From Lentzea albidocapillata (GTDB taxonomy: Bacteria > Actinomycetota > Actinomycetes > Mycobacteriales > Pseudonocardiaceae): 64,000 nt of DNA. This document shows, piece after piece, positions 37,341 through 45,707 of the stretch; positions within the stretch are counted from its first letter, which is position 1, and each line of letters starts with the position of its first letter. The DNA is taken from positions 62,001-126,000 of the forward strand of contig NZ_JOEA01000009.1 in assembly GCF_000719115.1 (NCBI RefSeq). Reading direction: 5' to 3'. A model generated the notes under the pieces. That model did no database searches. It had not been told where the DNA came from and saw nothing but the letters and a program-made list of their open reading frames with translations. The translations under genes were made by a program, and so were the position numbers.

Positions 37341-37783
37341 CCCTCGAGCAGATCGACAGAGCGATACTGAAGGAACTCGCCTCGGACGGCCGGTGCAGCT
37401 TCACCGACCTGGCCGAACGCGTGGGCCTGTCCGTCTCGGCCGTGCACCAGCGCGTGAAGCGCCTCGAACAGCGCGGCATCGTGAAGGGCTACGCGGCCCG
37501 CCTGGACGGCGCCGAGATCGGCCTGCCGATGTCGGCGTTCATCTCGCTGTTCCCGATCAACCCGGCCGAGCCGGACGACTACCCGAAGCGCCTCGAGCAC
37601 CTCCAGGAGATCGAGGCCTGCTACTCGGTGGCGGGCGACGCCTCCTACGTCCTGCGCGTCCGCGTCGGCTCGCCGGTCGCGCTGGAGGAGCTGCTGCAGA
37701 AGATCCGGGAGTCGGCGAACGTGTCGACCAGGACGACCGTCGTGCTCTCGACGCCGTACGAGGACAGGCCGCCCGCGGTCTGA
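37337..37783 (+). CDS. Lrp/AsnC family transcriptional regulator
   Basis: 148 residues. The N-terminal winged HTH (DRAILKELASDGRCSFTDLA, then SVSAVHQRVKRLEQRG) is followed by an RAM ligand-binding domain (YSVAGDASYVLRVRV). TTG start inside the peptidase stop. Coupling to a proline peptidase suggests control of amino acid or peptide metabolism; the target is unknown. Confidence 0.9.
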   Translation: MTLEQIDRAILKELASDGRCSFTDLAERVGLSVSAVHQRVKRLEQRGIVKGYAARLDGAEIGLPMSAFISLFPINPAEPDDYPKRLEHLQEIEACYSVAGDASYVLRVRVGSPVALEELLQKIRESANVSTRTTVVLSTPYEDRPPAV

Positions 37784-37796
37784 CAGAGGAATGGCA

Positions 37797-37859
37797 GTGC
37801 CGCGACGGGCAAAGGCTGCCGGTCACGGCACTAGCTGCGGCGGGGAAACCCGCCGCAGC
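37797..37859. terminator. Double hairpin between convergent lrp and ABC genes
   Basis: Second hairpin: GCTGCGGCGGG at 37834-37844 pairs perfectly with CCCGCCGCAGC at 37849-37859 around a GAAA tetraloop. First hairpin: GTGCCGCGAC at 37797-37806 pairs with GTCACGGCAC at 37822-37831 with one mismatch. Placed between the ends of two convergent genes, they probably act as a bidirectional terminator. Confidence 0.75.
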
Positions 37860-37870
37860 ACCGGCCGGCG

Positions 37871-38467
37871 TCAGCGAACCTGGCCGTCGGCGAGCACCAG
37901 CACCCGGTCGGCGACGGCGTGCACGGCGTCGTGATGAGTGGCGATCAGCACCGCGGCCCCCTCGTCCGCGACCCGCCGCAGCAGGCCGACCGCGGCCTCG
38001 GCACTGGTGGCGTCCAGGTGCGCGGTGGGCTCGTCGGCCAGCAACGCCGAAGGCCCCGTCACCACGGCCCGCGCCAGCGCCGCCCGTTGCTGCTGCCCGA
38101 ACGAGACCTGCCCCGGATACCGGGCGCCCAGCCCGGCGATCCCCAGCTCCGCCAGCAACTCACGGACACCGGCCACGTCCCGTCCCGCCAGCCGCAACGG
38201 CAGGGCGACGTTCTCCTCCAGCGTCAGCTCGGAGGCCAGGCCGAGCGACTGCGGTAGAACGGCACACGCGGACCACGAGGCGAGGCCGGGCAGCACCGAT
38301 CCGCTGTCCGGGAAGTCGAACCCGCACAACAGGGACAGCAGCGCGGTCTTCCCCGATCCGGACGGCCCGCTCAGGGTCACCAGCTCGCCCGAGGAGACCG
38401 CCAGATCCACCCCGCGCAGCACGGACACGCCGCCGAAGGCCCGGTGCACCCCGGCCGCCCGGATCAT
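37871..38467 (-). CDS. ABC transporter ATP-binding protein (second of pair)
   Basis: 198 residues. Walker A GPSGSGKTALL, Walker B ALLADEPTAHLD, H-loop ATHHDAV. The signature reads VSFGQQQRAALARA in place of LSGGQ. The ATG overlaps the stop of the upstream ATPase gene by 4 bases. It forms, with 38464-39063 and the permease, a three-gene exporter operon of the MacB/LolD class. The altered signature suggests one of the two ATP sites is weak. Confidence 0.88.
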   Translation of the reverse strand: MIRAAGVHRAFGGVSVLRGVDLAVSSGELVTLSGPSGSGKTALLSLLCGFDFPDSGSVLPGLASWSACAVLPQSLGLASELTLEENVALPLRLAGRDVAGVRELLAELGIAGLGARYPGQVSFGQQQRAALARAVVTGPSALLADEPTAHLDATSAEAAVGLLRRVADEGAAVLIATHHDAVHAVADRVLVLADGQVR

Positions 38468-39063
38468 GACGCGGCCAGTGGAACGCACAGGTCCGCCAGA
38501 GCCACCAGCCGCGGGTCGTGCGACGCCACCACGGCCGGCACCGGCAGCGAACCGAGCGTCTCCAGCACGAGATCGGCCGACCGCGCGTCGAGCTGCGAGG
38601 TCGGTTCGTCGGCCACCACGACGGAAGCGCCGCGGGCGAGCGCGCAGGCGAACGCCAGACGTTGTTGCTGGCCACCGGAAAGAGCGCCGATCCGCCAGGT
38701 CGCGGACCCGCCCAGCCCGAGCCGGTCCAGCAGGGAGAGGTCCGTGGCACCGGCCGCGCGCAGGTTCTCGCCCACGGTCAGGTGCGAGATCAGGTTGTCG
38801 GCCGGGTTCTGGAAGACGACCGCGATCTCCTTGCGCCGCAACACACGCAGCTCCGACCACGACAACGACGAGGTCGGCACGTCGTGGACGTAAACCTCAC
38901 CCAGCGAAGGGCGTTCGACCAGCGAGAGGACGCGCAGCAGGCTCGACTTGCCCGAGCCGGACGGACCGGACAGGACGGTGAGGCCGGGCGCGATCGACAG
39001 CGACACGTCCGCGACGGCGTGCACGGAACCGTAGGACACCCCTACGCCACAAGCACGGATCAC
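38464..39063 (-). CDS. ABC transporter ATP-binding protein (first of pair)
   Basis: 199 residues from the GTG that overlaps the permease stop. Walker A GPSGSGKSSLL, Q-loop VVFQNP, signature LSGGQQQRLAFA, Walker B VVVADEPTSQLD. All canonical. LolD/MacB-type ATPase paired with the FtsX-like permease. Substrate unknown. Confidence 0.9.
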   Translation of the reverse strand: MIRACGVGVSYGSVHAVADVSLSIAPGLTVLSGPSGSGKSSLLRVLSLVERPSLGEVYVHDVPTSSLSWSELRVLRRKEIAVVFQNPADNLISHLTVGENLRAAGATDLSLLDRLGLGGSATWRIGALSGGQQQRLAFACALARGASVVVADEPTSQLDARSADLVLETLGSLPVPAVVASHDPRLVALADLCVPLAAS

Positions 39064-41504
39064 CTGAGCAGTTCTCCCATCCGCGCGGTTCGCACACCGC
39101 GCAACGCAAGCCAGGCCGCCACGACGACCACCAGGGCGCCGCACGTCACCATCGAACCCAGCAACGGCAGCAGGTCCGGCAGCATCGGCGCGGGGTTGAG
39201 CCAGGGCGCGGGGTCCAGGCGCGGTACGGCCGCCCCGGCGCTCACGAACGAAGCCACCACGCCGATCCCCATGGCCAGCAACGCCAGCGCGCCCACTTCC
39301 ATGAGATGGCTCGACCACAGCACCGACGGGCGCATGCCCATGCGGGTCGACAGGGCGCCGGAGACGGCGTTCTGGCGGCGGCGGACCTCGATGGCCAGCA
39401 GCAGCGCCACGGCGGCCACCACGGCCAGGACGACGCCGATCGCCGCCACGAAGCCGAAGGTCCACTCGACGGTCAGGAACGGCAGGCCGTCGAGCACACG
39501 GGCGCGGTCGGCGACGTTCGTGTAGTGGATGCCGTCGGCCTGCAGCGCGGAAGTCAAGGCGGCCAACGGAAGTGTCGACCACAGGTGCCACGAGCCGACC
39601 TGCTCGGCGGCGGGCACCGAGTCACGGGCGACGACGTACCCGCGGGTGCCGAGCTTCGGGAACGACGGCAGCGCCGCCACGGGTTTGAGCAGCGGCAGGC
39701 CGGCGATCTGGATCTCCTGGTTCGCCGAGCGGCCGATGCGCAGGGCGGGCGCGACCTCGCCGGTGCGCTTCAGGCCCGAGAGCAGCGAGCGCACCTCGGT
39801 CGCGTCGTTCAGCACGGCGGCGTCGGTGAACGTCGCGGGGTCCACGACGAGCGCGCCCGTGCTCACGCCGACGAGAGTCGTGTTGCCCCGCAACGAAGAG
39901 GGCAGCGTGACCCGGCCGAGCGCGATGTCCTGCGACACCTGGACGGTGCTGTTGGCGCCGACGAACACACCGGACTTCGAGTCCAGCGCCGACTGCTGCG
40001 CCCCCGCCACCGCGCTGCCGACGGCGATGGTGCCGACCGCCAGCACGCCCACGAGCAGCACACCGGTCACCGGTCCGACGGCCGCGGCCAGGCGGCGCAA
40101 CGCGAGCTGCGCGGCCGGAACCTGCCACCACTGCACGTGATGCGACCACTCCAGCGACCAGCGCAGCAGCCGGGTCGCGAACAACGCCGCCGCCAGCACC
40201 ACGAGCAGCGGGAACGCCAGCGCGGCCACGTCGACGCGGGGCAGTGAACCGGGCTTCAACGACGTGCCCAGTCCGTTGTGGGACAGGCGGACCCACGCGA
40301 GTACGGCCAGCCCGGCGACGACCAGTTCCCACGGCACCAGCCCGAGCCGCCGCGAACGGGCCTGCTGCTGGAACGTCCGATGCGCGCGCCAGGACGCCAC
40401 CAGCACCGTCACCGCGAGGCTCAGCACCACCACGGCCAGCACGAACCCCAGCGCCACCCAGAGCGTCCCGGGAGCCAGTACCACACCCGGCGCGTACAGC
40501 GGCAGCAGCAGCCGGGCGGCCACCAGCCCGAGCACACCGCCCAGGACCAGCGGCAGCCCCAGTTCCAGCACACCGCGGAAGCCCAGCGCCAACGGACTCG
40601 CCCCGCGCACCCACAGCAACCGCAGCTCGGAATGGCGCCGCTGGGCCCACTGCACCGTCACGGTGCCCACGCCCGCGAGCCCGACGAGCACGCTGATGAT
40701 CACCAACGGCAGCAGCGAGGAGGAGACGTTGCGTTCCGAGGTCCGTGCCGCCACGACGGCACCGGACAGCAGGTCGGTCCGCGTCAGCGGCAGCCCGAGC
40801 GCCGCCAGCCGCGCGTTGCCGTTGTCCCGCAACGCCTCCGCCTCGGCGAGCGTGGACGGCGCCTCGGCCGGGAAGCGCAACGACACCGTGGCGTTCGACT
40901 CGAACTCCGGCGGCAGCGCGGAGAGGTCCGCGGCGGAAGCCACCCAGATCACCGACGTGCTGGCGCCGTCGCCGGCCAGCGGGTTCGGCACCACGGTCTT
41001 CGCCTCGGAGCACCACCAGCCGTCCACGGGCTGCGCGAGGTCGGCGTAGATCGCGCTCACCACCAGCGAGGACCCGGTCAGCCGGTCGCCGATCTTCACC
41101 TGCGCGGCCGTCGCGATCGTCTGCGGCACCCACAGCCCGGTGCCACCGCCCTGCACCACGGTCAGGTGCGACAACGCGTCCGGCCGATATCCGAACCGGC
41201 CGTAGGTCGCGATGCCGTTGAAGTCGGGCCGGCCGATCCGCGAGTAGGCCCCGCCCAGGTCACTGCGCGCCGCCAGGGAGACGGCCGTGGACAGCGGGAG
41301 CCCGTCCCCGTCCAGCGACGGGTGCACGGAATGCGGGCACATCCGGCTCTGCTGGTAGGCGAGAGCGGCACTGCCCGCGGCGGAGGAGTGCAGGGCGGCC
41401 GCGGCCACCACGAAGCCCAGCAGCAACGTCGTCGCGATGCTCACGAGCAACGTGAGCGGACTCGACAGCGCCGCTCTGGGCGCGGCTCTCCACGGCAACT
41501 GCAC
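39060..41504 (-). CDS. FtsX/MacB-type ABC permease
   Basis: 814-residue membrane protein. It has an N-terminal helix (LLVSIATTLLLGFVVAAAAL), a long extracytoplasmic domain (about 45-250) with paired cysteines, a first helical bundle (VVISVLVGLAG-type helices, about 265-450), a second periplasmic domain and a C-terminal bundle with FtsX features. The two-bundle layout means one polypeptide supplies both permease halves, matching two separate ATPases. GTG start. Such systems export lipids, peptides or drugs. Confidence 0.85.
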   Translation of the reverse strand: MQLPWRAAPRAALSSPLTLLVSIATTLLLGFVVAAAALHSSAAGSAALAYQQSRMCPHSVHPSLDGDGLPLSTAVSLAARSDLGGAYSRIGRPDFNGIATYGRFGYRPDALSHLTVVQGGGTGLWVPQTIATAAQVKIGDRLTGSSLVVSAIYADLAQPVDGWWCSEAKTVVPNPLAGDGASTSVIWVASAADLSALPPEFESNATVSLRFPAEAPSTLAEAEALRDNGNARLAALGLPLTRTDLLSGAVVAARTSERNVSSSLLPLVIISVLVGLAGVGTVTVQWAQRRHSELRLLWVRGASPLALGFRGVLELGLPLVLGGVLGLVAARLLLPLYAPGVVLAPGTLWVALGFVLAVVVLSLAVTVLVASWRAHRTFQQQARSRRLGLVPWELVVAGLAVLAWVRLSHNGLGTSLKPGSLPRVDVAALAFPLLVVLAAALFATRLLRWSLEWSHHVQWWQVPAAQLALRRLAAAVGPVTGVLLVGVLAVGTIAVGSAVAGAQQSALDSKSGVFVGANSTVQVSQDIALGRVTLPSSLRGNTTLVGVSTGALVVDPATFTDAAVLNDATEVRSLLSGLKRTGEVAPALRIGRSANQEIQIAGLPLLKPVAALPSFPKLGTRGYVVARDSVPAAEQVGSWHLWSTLPLAALTSALQADGIHYTNVADRARVLDGLPFLTVEWTFGFVAAIGVVLAVVAAVALLLAIEVRRRQNAVSGALSTRMGMRPSVLWSSHLMEVGALALLAMGIGVVASFVSAGAAVPRLDPAPWLNPAPMLPDLLPLLGSMVTCGALVVVVAAWLALRGVRTARMGELLR

Positions 41505-41517
41505 CTGCGCACGCTAA

Positions 41518-41565
41518 CCGCCGTTCCCCGATTTGGGGAGCCTTCTGGAGGTAACGGAACGACGG
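41518..41565. repeat. Inverted repeat before the permease gene
   Basis: CCGCCGTTCC (41518-41527) and GGAACGACGG (41556-41565) pair with one mismatch and flank a CCCC/GGGG mini-stem. It lies between the XRE gene stop and the permease start, both leftward. Terminator or operator; nothing decides between them. Confidence 0.4.
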
Positions 41566-41571
41566 CCAGGC

Positions 41572-42438
41572 CTAAGCCCAGCTCCAGCGGATACCCACCC
41601 AGTTCACCGACACGTCGGTCTCGAAGTGGTGCACGGAGTTCGTGTGGTCCGGCACCAGGTCGATGGTCCGGTGCGGTTCCTGCTCCTCCCAGTCCTGCAG
41701 GTACACGTGCGGGTCGACGGGCAGCGCCGCCGGGTCGAAGTGCACCTCGATCAGGCTCTGCGCGAGGAAACAGCGCACGCCGTGCGCGTACTCGATGCTG
41801 TCGATCCGCGTGGCGTCGTGCGCGACGAACTCGAAGACCCAGGTCTCGCCTTCCCGTAACGGCTTGTCGAAGAGCAGCTCGTGCACGACCACGCGCTCGG
41901 CCTCGTGACGCGTGGACCGGCCGAGACGGCAGTTGCGGACAGGCTCCTGCCGCAGCTGCGCGGTCTCCACCGAGTCGTCGCAGAAGTAGTGCGCGTAGAA
42001 CCTGTCGACGCCGTCATTGCGCGCGCGGACGACCATCTGCGTGTGGACGCGGGACGCGTGCCGTTCCGCGTCCACGAACACCCTGTCGTGCCGGGAGAGG
42101 ATCTCCAGGTCGTTGGCGTTGAAGCCGGGGATCATGCCGGGCACGACGTCGGGCCAGCCGCTCGGGCCGGTGTGCTCCAGCAGGGCCAGCAGCGAACGCG
42201 GCGGCACCTCCAGCAGCTCCTCCAGCACCGCCACGGCCCTGAGCGACTTCGGGGAGACCGGCCGCACCCGGCCCTGCTGCCAGTCGCTCAGCGTCGACAG
42301 CGCGACCGCCACGTCCTGCTGCCCCAGGCGCAGCCGGAGCCGTTCCAGCGTCAGGCCACGCCGGCGGATGGCCGCGCGCAGCGCCGAGTGGAACGGTCCG
42401 ATGCGCAGCAGCGCTTCCAGACTGGGCGTCGTTGTCAC
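41572..42438 (-). CDS. XRE-family HTH transcriptional regulator
   Basis: 288 residues from a GTG. The N-terminal HTH lies within LTLERLRLRLGQQDVAVALS and TLSDWQQGRVRPVSPKSLRA. The C-terminal part (VVVHELLFDKPLREGETWVF region) is a beta-rich domain I do not recognise. It follows the hydroxyproline epimerase gene by 17 bases on the same strand, so it may be the last gene of that operon or control the exporter downstream. Confidence 0.75.
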   Translation of the reverse strand: MTTTPSLEALLRIGPFHSALRAAIRRRGLTLERLRLRLGQQDVAVALSTLSDWQQGRVRPVSPKSLRAVAVLEELLEVPPRSLLALLEHTGPSGWPDVVPGMIPGFNANDLEILSRHDRVFVDAERHASRVHTQMVVRARNDGVDRFYAHYFCDDSVETAQLRQEPVRNCRLGRSTRHEAERVVVHELLFDKPLREGETWVFEFVAHDATRIDSIEYAHGVRCFLAQSLIEVHFDPAALPVDPHVYLQDWEEQEPHRTIDLVPDHTNSVHHFETDVSVNWVGIRWSWA

Positions 42439-42446
42439 GGACTTGA

Positions 42447-42461
42447 CTCTAGTGACTAGAG
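42447..42461. promoter_or_regulatory. Palindrome at start of XRE regulator gene
   Basis: CTCTAGT-G-ACTAGAG, a perfect 7-bp dyad with a single central base, 8 bases before the XRE start codon. It covers the epimerase stop codon. A one-base centre makes an RNA hairpin unlikely, so it looks like an operator, possibly for the XRE protein itself. Confidence 0.4.
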
Positions 42462-43448
42462 CGTGAATCCCTCGGGGAACGGGTCGGTCTCGTCCAGGAG
42501 GTACTGGCCCATGCCGGTGATCCACGCCCGTCCGGCCACCGTGGGCACGACGGCCGTGCGGTCGCCGAGCGGCACCTCCTCCAGCAGCCGGCCGACGAAC
42601 CTCGTGCCGATGAACGACTCGTTCACGAAGTCCTCGCCGATGCCGAGCTCACCGCGGGCGTGCAGCTGGGCCATCCGGGCGCAGGTGCCTGTGCCGCAGG
42701 GGGATCGGTCGAACCAGCCGGGGTGGATCGCCATCGCGTTGCGCGAGTGGGCGCCGTCCTGGCCGGGCGCGACGAACTGGACGTGCTTGCACCCGCCGAT
42801 CGCCGCGTCCACGGGGTGCACCGGCCGGTTCACCGCGTTGATCTCGTCCATGATGGACAGACCGGCGGCCAGGATCCGGTCCTTCTCCGCACGGTCGAAC
42901 GGGATGCCCAGGTCCGGGAGCGGCACGATCGCGTAGAAGTTGCCGCCGTACGCCATGTCGTACCGGACCTCACCGAGTCCCGGCACGGTCACCACGGCGT
43001 CCAGTTCGTGCGCGTAGGACGGGACGTTGCGGATCGTCACGAGCTTCGTGCGGGTGTCGTAGTCGGCGAGCACCAGCCCGGCCGGGGTGTCCAGGCGCAC
43101 GGTCGTGACAGGTGCTGTCATCTCGACCATGCCGGTCTCGACCAGCACCGTGGCGACGCCGATCGTGCCGTGCCCGCACATCGGCAGCAGGCCGGAGACC
43201 TCGATGAACAGCACGCCCCAGTCCGCGTCCTGGCGGGTCGGCGGCTGCAGGATCGCGCCGCTCATCGCCGCGTGGCCGCGCGGCTCGTTGACCAGCAGCC
43301 TGCGGATGTGGTCGTGGTTCTTGATGAAGTTGCGCCGCTTCTCGGCCATGGTCTCGCCGGGGATCACGCCGACCCCGCCCGTGATCACCCGCGTCGGCAT
43401 GCCCTCGGTGTGCGAGTCGACGGCGCTGAAGTACTTGGCGAACCTCAT
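42456..43448 (-). CDS. 4-hydroxyproline 2-epimerase (proline racemase family)
   Basis: 330 residues. The two catalytic cysteines of the family are present: Cys in LPMCGHGTIG and Cys in SPCGTGTCAR. Converts trans-4-hydroxy-L-proline to cis-4-hydroxy-D-proline. Choice of hydroxyproline over proline rests on the neighbouring D-hydroxyproline dehydrogenase and deaminase genes. ATGA overlap with the deaminase gene. Confidence 0.88.
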   Translation of the reverse strand: MRFAKYFSAVDSHTEGMPTRVITGGVGVIPGETMAEKRRNFIKNHDHIRRLLVNEPRGHAAMSGAILQPPTRQDADWGVLFIEVSGLLPMCGHGTIGVATVLVETGMVEMTAPVTTVRLDTPAGLVLADYDTRTKLVTIRNVPSYAHELDAVVTVPGLGEVRYDMAYGGNFYAIVPLPDLGIPFDRAEKDRILAAGLSIMDEINAVNRPVHPVDAAIGGCKHVQFVAPGQDGAHSRNAMAIHPGWFDRSPCGTGTCARMAQLHARGELGIGEDFVNESFIGTRFVGRLLEEVPLGDRTAVVPTVAGRAWITGMGQYLLDETDPFPEGFTL

Positions 43449-44338
43449 GACGTCGCCAGCTTCATGTCCGCGTCGACCTGGGCGAGCTGCTCGGGGCTCA
43501 GCGGGCCACGCGGCGGACGGCACGGACCGCCGTAGCGGCCGACGTAGTCCATCGAGCGCTTGATGGCCTGTACGAACTCGATGCGCGAGTCCCAGCGGAA
43601 CGCCGGCACGAGCTTCTCGTACAACGCCCGCGCCTCGTCGAGCCTGCCCTCCAGCGCCAGGTCGAACAGCTGCTTGCTCTCGGCCGGGAACACGTTGGGG
43701 TAGCCCGCGAACCAGCCCGTCGCGCCCATCAGCAGGCTCTCCAGCACGACGTCGTCCGCGCCCGCCACGACGGTGAGGTGCGGGGCGGCCGCGCGGATCT
43801 CCAGCACGCGCCGGACGTCACCGGAGAACTCCTTGACCGCCACGACGTTCTCGATCTGGCCGATCTCGGCGAGCAGGTCCGGCGTCAGGTCGACCTTGGT
43901 GTCGATCGGGTTGTTGTAGACCATGATCGGCAGCCCGGCCTTCGCGACCTCGCGGAAGTGGTGCACGACCTCGCCGCGGTTGGCCCGGTACATCGTCGGC
44001 GGCAGGCACAGCACGCCGTCCGCGCCGTCCTCGGCCGCGAGCTCGGCCCAGTGCCGGGCCTGGTGCGCGCCCACGCCGTGCACGCCGATGACCGCGATGC
44101 CCCGCCCCTTGACCGCCGCGATGGCGGTCTGCGCGACCTCACGGCGTTCCGCGTCGGTCAGCGACGAGTACTCGCCCAGCGACCCGTTCGGGCCGACACC
44201 GCGGCAGCCGCTGTCGACGACCCACCGGCAGTGCTCGGCGAACCTGTCGAGGTCGGGGCGCAGTCCCGCCGGGGCGCTCGGGTCCTCGGCGTAGGGGAGT
44301 GCGGTGGCGACGATGACGCCGTCGAGGCGTTCGGTCAT
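43445..44338 (-). CDS. DapA-family pyrroline-4-hydroxy-2-carboxylate deaminase
   Basis: 297-residue class I aldolase-fold protein. Schiff-base lysine in VVAVKEFSGD, and the YNNP motif in MVYNNPIDTK. Next to a hydroxyproline epimerase and oxidase, the expected reaction is deamination of 1-pyrroline-4-hydroxy-2-carboxylate to 2-oxoglutarate semialdehyde. Dihydrodipicolinate synthase is unlikely in this context. 4-base overlaps on both sides. Confidence 0.85.
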   Translation of the reverse strand: MTERLDGVIVATALPYAEDPSAPAGLRPDLDRFAEHCRWVVDSGCRGVGPNGSLGEYSSLTDAERREVAQTAIAAVKGRGIAVIGVHGVGAHQARHWAELAAEDGADGVLCLPPTMYRANRGEVVHHFREVAKAGLPIMVYNNPIDTKVDLTPDLLAEIGQIENVVAVKEFSGDVRRVLEIRAAAPHLTVVAGADDVVLESLLMGATGWFAGYPNVFPAESKQLFDLALEGRLDEARALYEKLVPAFRWDSRIEFVQAIKRSMDYVGRYGGPCRPPRGPLSPEQLAQVDADMKLATS

Positions 44339-45528
44339 GACTTGTTCTCCTCCGGAAGTGCGGCGAGTTCGCCGAGGGGGATCGGGACCGCGATCACGCG
44401 GCGCTGGCCGTCGAACGGCACGCCGGTCAGTTCGGCGGCGTTGCGGGCGCAGATGCGGCCCTGACAGCGGCCCATCGCGACCCGGCTGGAGAGCTTGAGC
44501 TCGCGCATGCCGGTCGCGTCGGTCAGGTCTTCGAGACGGACCTTCTCGCAGCGGCACACGGTGGTGTCCGGGGCCGGCCACGTCTGCCAGCCCGGCTGCA
44601 CGGCATGCGCTCTGGCCAGGGCCTGGGCGAACAGGCGGCCTTTGCGCACGGCTTCCACGGCCTTCGCGGGCGGGTTCAGTCCTGCCGCGGCGGCTCCGGC
44701 GACGACTCCCTCGGCCTCGGCGAGGTCGGCGCCGCCGATGCCGGTGACCTCGCCGGCCGCGTAGACGTTCTCGACCGACGTCCGCTGGCGTTCGTCGACG
44801 TCGTAGAAGTCGTTGGTGCGCCGGGCGTCCGGCAGGAGATCGGTGCGGGGCAGGAAGCCGTAGCCGACGCAGACGAGATCGGCGTGCACGGTGCGGTGGC
44901 TGACCGGGCGCCACCGGCTGTCGAGCTTCGCGACCGTCACGCGGTCACCGTGCTTGGCGATGACTGCGGTGCGGGTTTCCAGGCGTGGCAGCACTTTCCG
45001 GTAGCCGGCGAGCTCGCCGATCTTGTGCCGGTTCGCGGTGATCGCCTTGGCCTCGCGGAGCCATCTGGCGGGGGACGACGCTTCGTAGACGCCTACGAGG
45101 GTGGCGCCGAGGTCCTGCAGCGCGGTGGCGACGGGCAGCAGGAACGGGCCGGTGCCCGTGACGATCACGCGTTCTGCCAGCGTGACGCCCTGCTTCGCGA
45201 GCGCCTGGGCGGCGCCTGCGGTGATCACGCCGGGGCCGTCCCAGCCGGGGAAGGGGAGGGGGCGGTCGTAGGCGCCGGTGGCGATGATCAGCGCGTCGAA
45301 CCGCAGTTGTTCCGGTCCGCGCAGGTGGAGCGTGTTCCCCTCCACCAGCCAGGCCTCGGTGTTCTTGAGGTGTGTGACCCCGGAGTGGCCGAACCTGGCG
45401 CTGCCGCGCAAATACTGGCCACCGGCCTCCGGTTCCGAGTCGACCATGGTGACCTCGGCGCCCGCGTCGGCGGCCGTCCGGGCGGCGGCCATTCCAGCGG
45501 GGCCCGCCCCCACCACCACGATCCTCAT
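44335..45528 (-). CDS. FAD/NAD-dependent D-hydroxyproline dehydrogenase, large subunit
   Basis: 397 residues. FAD loop IVVVGAGPAGMAAARTA at the N-terminus; a second nucleotide site near RVIVTGTGPFLLPVA; C-terminal BFD-like [2Fe-2S] domain with CRCEKV and GRCQGRICARN. Its layout matches the alpha subunit of heteromeric D-hydroxyproline/proline dehydrogenases (HcnB-like). Coupled by ATGA overlap to the ferredoxin-like subunit upstream. Confidence 0.85.
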   Translation of the reverse strand: MRIVVVGAGPAGMAAARTAADAGAEVTMVDSEPEAGGQYLRGSARFGHSGVTHLKNTEAWLVEGNTLHLRGPEQLRFDALIIATGAYDRPLPFPGWDGPGVITAGAAQALAKQGVTLAERVIVTGTGPFLLPVATALQDLGATLVGVYEASSPARWLREAKAITANRHKIGELAGYRKVLPRLETRTAVIAKHGDRVTVAKLDSRWRPVSHRTVHADLVCVGYGFLPRTDLLPDARRTNDFYDVDERQRTSVENVYAAGEVTGIGGADLAEAEGVVAGAAAAGLNPPAKAVEAVRKGRLFAQALARAHAVQPGWQTWPAPDTTVCRCEKVRLEDLTDATGMRELKLSSRVAMGRCQGRICARNAAELTGVPFDGQRRVIAVPIPLGELAALPEENKS

Positions 45529-45707
45529 GACGTCGTCCTGATCACGTCGCCGTCGCGCAGCGGGTGGCGGCACGCGCGCACCTCGGGCACGCCGTTGATC
45601 TCCGCGACACAGCCGAAGCACACGCCGATGCCGCAGAAGTACCTGCCGGGCAACAACTCCGCGACGTGCGCGACCTCGCGCGGCAGGCCGTTGAACGTCA
45701 CGTTCAC
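45525..45707 (-). CDS. Compact [2Fe-2S] ferredoxin-like dehydrogenase subunit
   Basis: 60 residues from a GTG overlapping the previous stop. Four cysteines in the pattern CX4CX2CX11C (FCGIGVCFGC...VRAC) match the plant-type [2Fe-2S] site of HcnA-like subunits. Family members are usually about 90-100 residues; the segment normally between the first strand and the cluster loop is missing. Expected to pass electrons between the two flavoprotein subunits. Confidence 0.8.
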   Translation of the reverse strand: MNVTFNGLPREVAHVAELLPGRYFCGIGVCFGCVAEINGVPEVRACRHPLRDGDVIRTTS

